Positions 44,975 through 51,402 of a stretch of DNA of 51,402 nucleotides are shown here, one piece after another. Made by a program: the position numbers and the translations under genes. This DNA comes from Planctomycetota bacterium (GTDB taxonomy: Bacteria > Planctomycetota > UBA1135 > GCA-002686595). The notes below the pieces were generated by a model. That model was not told where the DNA came from. It did not search any database and saw only the letters and a program-made list of their open reading frames with translations. The number at the start of each line of letters is the position of its first letter. Positions within the stretch are counted from its first letter, which is position 1. The stretch lies in the NCBI GenBank assembly GCA_028278425.1, contig JANQEJ010000183.1:1-51402 (forward strand), given 5' to 3'.

Positions 44975-45682
44975 ATGACGGAGAAGCTGGAGCAACGCCA
45001 CGGGGAGAATCTCTATCCCGTCAAGTTCGCCGCGCAATTCGGCGACCATGAGCTGAAGCTCGACGTGCCCGAGGGCATCTGGAACCCCACGCCGCACGGT
45101 GTGCACCTCGCGCACATGCTCCTCGACCTCGACTTCTCCGGCGAGAACGTGCTCGAGCTCGGCGCGGGCTGCGGCATCCACTCGATCCTGATCGCCCGGC
45201 GAGGCGCGGCGCGGATGACGCTGACCGAGATCGACGCGGCCATCTGCGACAACGCGCGGCACAACGTCGAGAAGCACGAGGTCCGGATCCCGACCGATTA
45301 CGTCGTCGCCGACTGGATGCACGTCGAGGGCGGACCCTTCGACGCGCTCGTCACCAACCCGCCCTTCGCGAAGTCGGGCAAGCGCTACCGCCGCTACTTC
45401 ATCGACACGCTGATCCTCGACGCGCACAAGCTGGTCCGCCCCGGCGGCCGGCTGGTCTTCGTCCAGTCGAGCATGGCCGATATTCCGCGCAGCCTCGCCC
45501 TCATGGCGGAGAACGGGATGGACGTCGCGATCGTCGGCGAGACCGACGGGCCCTTCCGGCAGTACTACTTCGAGGACCCGACCTATATGCGCGAGATGGC
45601 GGCGATCCCGGGCAGCTACTCGGTTCGCGACGGGAAGCACTACGAGCGCCTGATCGTCTTCGAAGCCCGGCTCCCCGGCTGA
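44975..45682 (+). CDS. SAM-dependent methyltransferase
   Basis: A 235-residue class I methyltransferase. Motif I reads VLELGAGCGIHSILIARRGA, and motif IV is TNPPFAKSG, the NPPF/Y signature of N-methyltransferases acting on amino groups (rRNA, tRNA or protein). It is similar in layout to TrmN6/RsmC/PrmB-type small methyltransferases; the exact target is unknown. It lies 12 nt after the glycosyltransferase, and NamZ-like starts 5 nt downstream. Confidence 0.82.
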   Translation: MTEKLEQRHGENLYPVKFAAQFGDHELKLDVPEGIWNPTPHGVHLAHMLLDLDFSGENVLELGAGCGIHSILIARRGAARMTLTEIDAAICDNARHNVEKHEVRIPTDYVVADWMHVEGGPFDALVTNPPFAKSGKRYRRYFIDTLILDAHKLVRPGGRLVFVQSSMADIPRSLALMAENGMDVAIVGETDGPFRQYYFEDPTYMREMAAIPGSYSVRDGKHYERLIVFEARLPG

Positions 45683-45687
45683 ACCGC

Positions 45688-46932
45688 ATGCGCGCGATTG
45701 CGGCGGCCCTCCTCGCGGCGCTCCTCGCGGGCTGCGACGAGCCGGTGGCGATCGCCGCGGCGGAGCCCGCCGGGGTTTCGCCCCACGTTTCGCTCGGCAT
45801 CGACGTTCTGCTCGACGAGCGGATCGAGCTTGTCCGCGGCAAACGCCTCGGCCTGATCACGAATCCCTCGGGCGTCGACGCGAACCTCGTCGCGACGGCG
45901 GACCGGCTCTTCACCGACGAGCGCGTCGAGCTTGTCCAGCTCTTCGGCCCGGAGCACGGGATCCGCGGCGAGGCCGACGCGGGGGAGAAGGTGGGGGACG
46001 AGGTCGACGCGCGGACCGGCCTTCCCGTCGAGAGCCTCTACGGCTCCTCCCGGCGCCCGAGCGCCGCGTCGCTCGCCCGCATCGACGCGCTCCTCTTCGA
46101 CATCCAGGACGTGGGCTCGCGGACGTACACGTACCTCGCGACGCTCGGCGAGGCGATGACCGCCGCCGCCGGGGCCGGCGTCCCGGTGATCGTTCTGGAC
46201 CGGCCGAACCCGCTCGGCGGGCTCGTCTTCGAGGGGCCGATCCGCGAGGAGAAGTGGAAGAGCTTCATCGGCTTCGGCCCGGTGCCGGTGACGCACGGCA
46301 TGACCGCCGGCGAGCTCGCGCGGCTCTTCAACGCGGAAATGGAGATCGGCTGCGAGCTCACCGTCGTCCCGATGGCGGGCTGGCGTCGCTCCATGCAATG
46401 GGAGGACACGGGGCTCGCCTGGGTGCAGACCTCGCCGCACATCCCGCACGCGCTGCACGCGCACCTCTACGTGTCGACCGGCATGGTGGGCGGGGTGACC
46501 GAGAACGTGAACGAGGGCGTCGGCTCGACGCTGCCGTTCGAGACGCTGGCGGCGGAGTTCCTGGATCCCGACGCTTTCGCGCGCGCGATGAACGCCGCGG
46601 AGCTGCCCGGCGTGCGGTTTCACCGGATCGCGTACGTGCCGTTCTACGGCCGGCACGAGGGGATGCCGCTGCGCGGCGCGCGGCTCTACCTCACCGACCG
46701 GCGCGCGTTTCGGCCGCTGCGGACCGCGTTGACGGCGCTCGCCGTGCTCGAAGAGCTTCACCCCGGCAAGGTCGAGTACCGTCCCGAAGAGCCCTTCGCG
46801 CGGCACTGGGGCAACGCGCGCGTGCTCGAGCGCATCCGCGCCGGCGACGGCGCCGCGGAGATCGAGGCGAGCTGGCGCGCCGAGCTGGAGCGCTTCGCGA
46901 AGGCGCGCGAGCGCTACCTGCTCTACGACTGA
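45688..46932 (+). CDS. NamZ-like (DUF1343) exo-beta-N-acetylmuramidase, lipoprotein
   Basis: A 414-residue DUF1343 protein. DUF1343 includes NamZ, which releases terminal MurNAc from muropeptide glycans; that activity is family knowledge. The start encodes a lipoprotein signal with LLAGC, so it is probably anchored outside the cytoplasm. Family blocks are GKRLGLITNPSGVD, FGPEHGIRGEADAG, LLFDIQDVGSRTYTY, VLDRPNPLGG, VTHGMTAGELA and GVTENVNEGVGSTLPFE. It may recycle peptidoglycan. The stop overlaps the convergent oxidoreductase gene by about 10 nt. Confidence 0.88.
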   Translation: MRAIAAALLAALLAGCDEPVAIAAAEPAGVSPHVSLGIDVLLDERIELVRGKRLGLITNPSGVDANLVATADRLFTDERVELVQLFGPEHGIRGEADAGEKVGDEVDARTGLPVESLYGSSRRPSAASLARIDALLFDIQDVGSRTYTYLATLGEAMTAAAGAGVPVIVLDRPNPLGGLVFEGPIREEKWKSFIGFGPVPVTHGMTAGELARLFNAEMEIGCELTVVPMAGWRRSMQWEDTGLAWVQTSPHIPHALHAHLYVSTGMVGGVTENVNEGVGSTLPFETLAAEFLDPDAFARAMNAAELPGVRFHRIAYVPFYGRHEGMPLRGARLYLTDRRAFRPLRTALTALAVLEELHPGKVEYRPEEPFARHWGNARVLERIRAGDGAAEIEASWRAELERFAKARERYLLYD

Positions 46933-48770
46933 GCCCGCAGGTCCTCGAAGCTCAGCGTGTCGGTCGGGCACACGCTGATGCAGATGCCGCAGCCGATGCA
47001 GGACGAGTTCGTGTTGTCGAAGGTCGTGCCCTTGATCGCGAACTTGCGCACGTCGATGCCGACCTCGCAGTTGCGCGTGCACATATTGCAGGCGATGCAG
47101 CGCTCCTTGCGCGAGAAGATCGCGTAGGTCGAGTGCTTCACGCCCTCGCCGGCGGACTTGATCTTCGCCCACATTTGCGAGAAGAGGCCCATGTAGACCG
47201 CCGACGGGCACCAGTACCGGCACCAGGTCTTCCCGCCGAGGAACGGGTAGAGCATCACCGGGATGATCCCGATCAGCCAGATGTCGACGAAGCTCCCGTA
47301 GATGCGCGTCATGAACGAGCTCGTGTCGCCGAGCACCTTCGCGCTCGGGAAGGCGACGTTGAGCAGCACCACGATCGTCGCGAGTGCGGCGAAGCCGGTG
47401 ACGACGTAGCCCTGCGTCTCGCGCGCGATGTTGTCCTTGCCCTTCGGCGAGTAGTGCCGCCAGGCGTCGCCCAAGGTCTCGGCGAGCCCGCCGCAGCCGC
47501 AGACCCACGAGCAGTACTTCTTGCCGTGCTTGATCGCGAGAACCGGAATGGCGACGAACGAGAGCACCATGTTCCACGCGAACATCCAGAAGGCCCAGCC
47601 TCCGGAGTTGAACCAGTACTGCGTGTTCTCGGGCTTGACCGCCAGCGGCCAGATGTATCCGAGCTCGTAACCGCTCGCCGGGCTGGAGAAGCCCGAGATC
47701 TTGCTGAACACGAAGAGCGGAATGCCCCAGAAGAGCGTCGTCTGCGCCGCGATCAGCATCGAGAACTTCCGCGTCTGGATCGGGTCCTTCCACCGCCGGA
47801 TCGCGCGGATGCCGAAGATCCAGATGACGAGCGTGTACGCGGTCGAATAAAGGAACCAGCCGGGCAGCCCGAAGTCCGTCCCGGGGATGAGCTGGTTCCC
47901 GTTTGAGTCGTAGGTTCCGTAGTAGAGCCACAGGTACATCGCGAGGATCCCGACCATCCACGCGGCGAGGAAGGAGATCCCCTTGAGGTCGAGCTGGCGT
48001 TCCATCCGGATGCCGATCCGCTTGACGACCTCGTCCTCGCACGACGTCTCCGGCTCGTCCGCCTTCGCGATCGAGCCCTCGACCTCGCGGCAGTCCACTT
48101 TCTCCTCACCGGCCTTGAGCTTCTCGAGGAAGACGAGCTTTCCCACCGCGAGCACGACGCGCTTCGCCGTCAGGGTCTCGCCGCCCTTGAGCTCGACGCG
48201 GAACACACCGTCGCGCTTGGCGACGTTCTCGACGGCGACGCCCTCGCGGATGGGAAGGTCGAGCTTCGCGAGGGTCGCGTCCCACTTCTCGAGCAGCTCC
48301 GACGAGGTCATCTCGTCGTACTCGAAGTTCGAGCGGTTGCCCGGGTCGCCGGTCGTGGCGTTGTAGAGCAGGAGCTTCGGCTCGAACGCGCGGATCGTCG
48401 CGAGCGACTTCTTGCGTTCCAGCACGACGTAGGACTTGTCGGTGTGGCTCAAGACCTCCGCGCAGGCGAGACCCGCCGGGCCGCCGCCGATGATGACGAC
48501 GTCGTGGTCCGCCTCGGCGCCCGCGTCCGGAAGCCCGTCGCCGCGCTCGAGCAGCCGTCCGACGTCGCTGCCCGCGTTCAACGCCGCGCGGATGTCGGGC
48601 GTGCCGGCGATGTTCCCGATGACGTAGAGCCCCGCGACGCTCGACATCCGGTTCTTGTTCAGAACGGGATAGCGGTCGCCGAAGTCCGTGATCGAGTTCC
48701 GCCCGACGAGATTCGACCGCGTTGGCAGGTGGAGCTTGAGGTGGCGAACGAAGCCCGCAAGTTGGACCAT
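46923..48770 (-). CDS. Fused flavoprotein / NapH-like Fe-S membrane oxidoreductase
   Basis: A 615-residue protein with several parts. Residues about 30-75 (NKNRMSSVAGLYVIGNIAG onward) resemble the C-terminal end of a thioredoxin-reductase-type flavoprotein. Residues 89-270 start with VVIIGGGPAGLACAEVL and form a Rossmann FAD/NAD-binding domain, so the reductase appears circularly rearranged. Then come about five membrane segments with NapH/RdxA-type CSWVCGCGG and CRYWCP motifs. The C-terminus carries two ferredoxin-type [4Fe-4S] motifs, CIACNMCTRNCEVG and CIGCGICISVCP. It would move electrons between a soluble pyridine-nucleotide donor and the membrane. ATG 48770 has an AGAGG-type site. It is monocistronic and convergent with NamZ. 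Confidence 0.85.
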   Translation of the reverse strand: MVQLAGFVRHLKLHLPTRSNLVGRNSITDFGDRYPVLNKNRMSSVAGLYVIGNIAGTPDIRAALNAGSDVGRLLERGDGLPDAGAEADHDVVIIGGGPAGLACAEVLSHTDKSYVVLERKKSLATIRAFEPKLLLYNATTGDPGNRSNFEYDEMTSSELLEKWDATLAKLDLPIREGVAVENVAKRDGVFRVELKGGETLTAKRVVLAVGKLVFLEKLKAGEEKVDCREVEGSIAKADEPETSCEDEVVKRIGIRMERQLDLKGISFLAAWMVGILAMYLWLYYGTYDSNGNQLIPGTDFGLPGWFLYSTAYTLVIWIFGIRAIRRWKDPIQTRKFSMLIAAQTTLFWGIPLFVFSKISGFSSPASGYELGYIWPLAVKPENTQYWFNSGGWAFWMFAWNMVLSFVAIPVLAIKHGKKYCSWVCGCGGLAETLGDAWRHYSPKGKDNIARETQGYVVTGFAALATIVVLLNVAFPSAKVLGDTSSFMTRIYGSFVDIWLIGIIPVMLYPFLGGKTWCRYWCPSAVYMGLFSQMWAKIKSAGEGVKHSTYAIFSRKERCIACNMCTRNCEVGIDVRKFAIKGTTFDNTNSSCIGCGICISVCPTDTLSFEDLRAQS

Positions 48771-48864
48771 GGGAGCTGCCTCTCTCTCTCGGCGGTGACG
48801 TCCGCCCGAGTGGGCGGGCATTACGCGGTTCGAAAAAGCGCGTGACGCCGGCGGAGTCGGGAAG

Positions 48865-49632
48865 TTACTCGGCGCGGATCGAGAGCCCGCCGGAGGCGCG
48901 CAGCTCAAGAAGATACGTTCCGCCGGGCCGCAGCTCCATGAAGGGCGCCTCGCCGTGGATCGCGCGCACGCCGAGCTCCGCCGCTTCTTCGGGATCGTTC
49001 GCGTAGTCCCAGAAGCGCTCCCAAAGCCGGTCGTAGAACGGGTCGGGGGTCTCGTCGCCGGCGTAGACCACCGGGAGTCGGCCCTCCGCGTCGAGCGGAG
49101 TCCCCTCGGCCGGCCTCTGGTTTTCCCCGAACACGCGCCGGAAGAGGCACACCGACGTTCCGCGCAGGAAGTCGCCCGCCTCGACGTAGTCGTCGCCGAA
49201 CTTGACGACGAGGGACTCCACGTAGACGCGCCGGCCGCTCACCGCGACCTCGCGTCCCGCGCCTACCGGCTCGCCCGCCGCGTCGAGCTCGGTGAAGCGC
49301 AGCCGCGTCGTGACGCCGTCGGCCTCGCCGGCGGGCGACTGCTCGAGCACCTCGATCCGCGCCAGCCGGTGATCGACCTTCAAGAGCCGCATGGCCGCGT
49401 CGAGCTCGCGGATGTGCGCCGCCTGGCGCGCCACCTCGGCGTCGAGCTCGTCGATGTGGGCGTTCTTCTCCGCCACCTCGTCGTTGAGCAGCCGGATCTC
49501 CGCGTTGCGCTCCTCGAGCTCGCGCTCGTGCTCGTTGAGCTTCCCGCGCAGGAAGAGCGTCCACCAGCCTGCGATCAGCACGAGCACGACGAGGATCGCC
49601 GTGCGCAGCGTCGTGTTGAGCTTGTCGATCAA
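48865..49632 (-). CDS. Hypothetical coiled-coil membrane protein
   Basis: A 255-residue protein beginning at TTG 49632 (weak ribosome site; no ATG or GTG is available upstream before an overlap with the divergent gene). Residues 9-26 form a membrane segment (AILVVLVLIAGWWTLFL), and residues about 30-75 form a clear coiled coil with heptad Leu/Ile and Glu/Arg repeats (ELEERNAEIRLLNDEV). The rest (about 80-255) is a beta-rich domain. It is likely a bitopic envelope protein with the coiled coil spanning toward the periplasm. It has no recognisable family. Confidence 0.7.
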   Translation of the reverse strand: MIDKLNTTLRTAILVVLVLIAGWWTLFLRGKLNEHERELEERNAEIRLLNDEVAEKNAHIDELDAEVARQAAHIRELDAAMRLLKVDHRLARIEVLEQSPAGEADGVTTRLRFTELDAAGEPVGAGREVAVSGRRVYVESLVVKFGDDYVEAGDFLRGTSVCLFRRVFGENQRPAEGTPLDAEGRLPVVYAGDETPDPFYDRLWERFWDYANDPEEAAELGVRAIHGEAPFMELRPGGTYLLELRASGGLSIRAE

Positions 49633-49726
49633 GGCCCCGGCCTGCCGGAGCGATGGTAGCGAAGCCGCCGCTCCGTTCCAGACGCGCGATTCGCCGCCGG
49701 CCGTCCGCCGCTGTATTCTCCGCCGC

Positions 49727-50824
<1,098 letters not shown>

Positions 50825-50839
50825 GCGTGACGCGAAGCT

Positions 50840-51402
50840 CTAGTCCACCAGCCAGGTGACGATCTCCGGGAAGACGCAGATCAGGGTCAACCCGACGAGC
50901 TGGATCCCGATGAAAGGGATCGCGCCTCTGTAGATCGCTGTGGTCGGGAGCTCCTTTGGCGCGACGCCCCGCAGGTAGAAGAGGGAGAACCCAAAGGGCG
51001 GCGTCAGGAACGACGTCTGCAGGTTCATGCCGACCATCACGCCGAACCAAACGAGCGCCATCGTGTGCGAGCCGTCAAACCACGGCGCGAGGAGCTTCGC
51101 CGCCGGCGCGACGAGCAGCGGCAGGATGATGAAGGCGATCTCGAAGAAGTCGATGAAGAACCCGAGCAGGAAGATCGTCAGGTTGGCGACGATGAGCAGC
51201 CCGATGACGCCGCCGGGCAGGTTCGTGAGGATGTCCTCGATCCAAACGTCGCCGTAGAGCCCGCGGAAGACCAGCGCGAACGCGGACGAGCCGATCAGGA
51301 GGAAGACGACCATCGCCGTCAGTCGCGTGGTCTCGTTCATCGTCCCGACGAGGGCCTTCCAGGTGAACCGACGATTGACGGCCGCGAGCCCCATCGCGCC
51401 CA
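50840..51402 (-). CDS. TRAP transporter large permease (DctM), 3' part
   Basis: The C-terminal part of a TRAP large permease. About 185 residues are visible before the window end; its 5' part lies beyond position 51402. It contains FTWKALVGTMNETTRLTAMV, the FIDFFEIAFIILPL helix, NLQTSFLTPPFGFSLFYLRG and a final LICVFPEIVTWLV helix, which match the DctM family C-terminal half. It is convergent with the binding-protein gene. DctM forms the sodium-coupled permease core. Confidence 0.88.
   Translation of the reverse strand, partial: GAMGLAAVNRRFTWKALVGTMNETTRLTAMVVFLLIGSSAFALVFRGLYGDVWIEDILTNLPGGVIGLLIVANLTIFLLGFFIDFFEIAFIILPLLVAPAAKLLAPWFDGSHTMALVWFGVMVGMNLQTSFLTPPFGFSLFYLRGVAPKELPTTAIYRGAIPFIGIQLVGLTLICVFPEIVTWLVD

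Noticed and set aside
45640..48042. Antisense open frames over the NamZ-like and oxidoreductase genes
   Set aside because: Composition is typical of shadow frames, and both strands' motif-bearing genes already explain the region.

Overview
The window is bacterial, very G+C-rich and densely coded, with many 1-4 bp start/stop overlaps (ATGA, GTGA, TGATG). It looks like the origin-proximal part of a Gram-negative chromosome: dnaA, dnaN, a DciA-like gene, gyrB, parA, and parB with a parS cluster are all present. The mix of outer-membrane/Kdo genes, bacillithiol synthesis, DUF1343, pseudopilin-type fusions and long secreted proteins makes a planctomycete-like lineage (Planctomycetota or a neighbouring phylum) my best guess. 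This is an inference; no rRNA or other decisive marker is present. I see no tRNA, rRNA, CRISPR, insertion sequence or prophage.

Layout. (1) 187-7983, minus strand: a small Cys-rich protein, a sulfatase-fold lipoprotein, a TIM-barrel sugar isomerase, a membrane-anchored protein, rsmB-fmt, thioredoxin, scpA and a site-2 protease. (2) 8085-15166, plus strand: kdsD-kdsC followed by one giant gene whose product joins LptC-like, LptA-like and LptD-like parts, then a TatA/TatB-like gene. (3) 15163-21848, minus strand: a stand-alone GspE-N domain protein, gyrB, dciA-like, dnaN, a 475-nt gap with degenerate DnaA boxes, and dnaA. (4) 22134-31727, minus strand: a probable operon sigma-70, hemW, DUF502, pyrF, bshC, bshB1, parA, bshA, cysteine desulfurase. 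It holds a full bacillithiol pathway with the chromosome-partition ATPase inserted. (5) 31962-36982: an HPr-domain fusion protein divergent from the sigma gene, a phosphoesterase and a membrane protein, four parS sites, parB, and a membrane-anchored cyclophilin. (6) 37333-46932, plus strand: two long secreted proteins (one with a GspG-like C-terminal domain), a DUF374 acyltransferase, DUF72, a hydrolase, a cellulose-synthase-like glycosyltransferase, a methyltransferase and a NamZ-like muramidase. (7) 46923-51402: a fused flavin/iron-sulfur membrane oxidoreductase, a coiled-coil membrane protein, and TRAP transporter genes running off the window end.

The points that most deserve follow-up are the single-polypeptide LptC-LptA-LptD fusion next to kdsDC; the HPr domain that keeps both the phospho-His and the regulatory Ser at canonical spacing inside a helical protein divergent from a sigma gene; two genes (sigma factor and site-2 protease) whose only sensible starts appear to be isoleucine codons (ATT, ATC) behind strong Shine-Dalgarno sequences; the bacillithiol cluster with parA inside it; and parB/parS standing about 9.6 kb away from parA.
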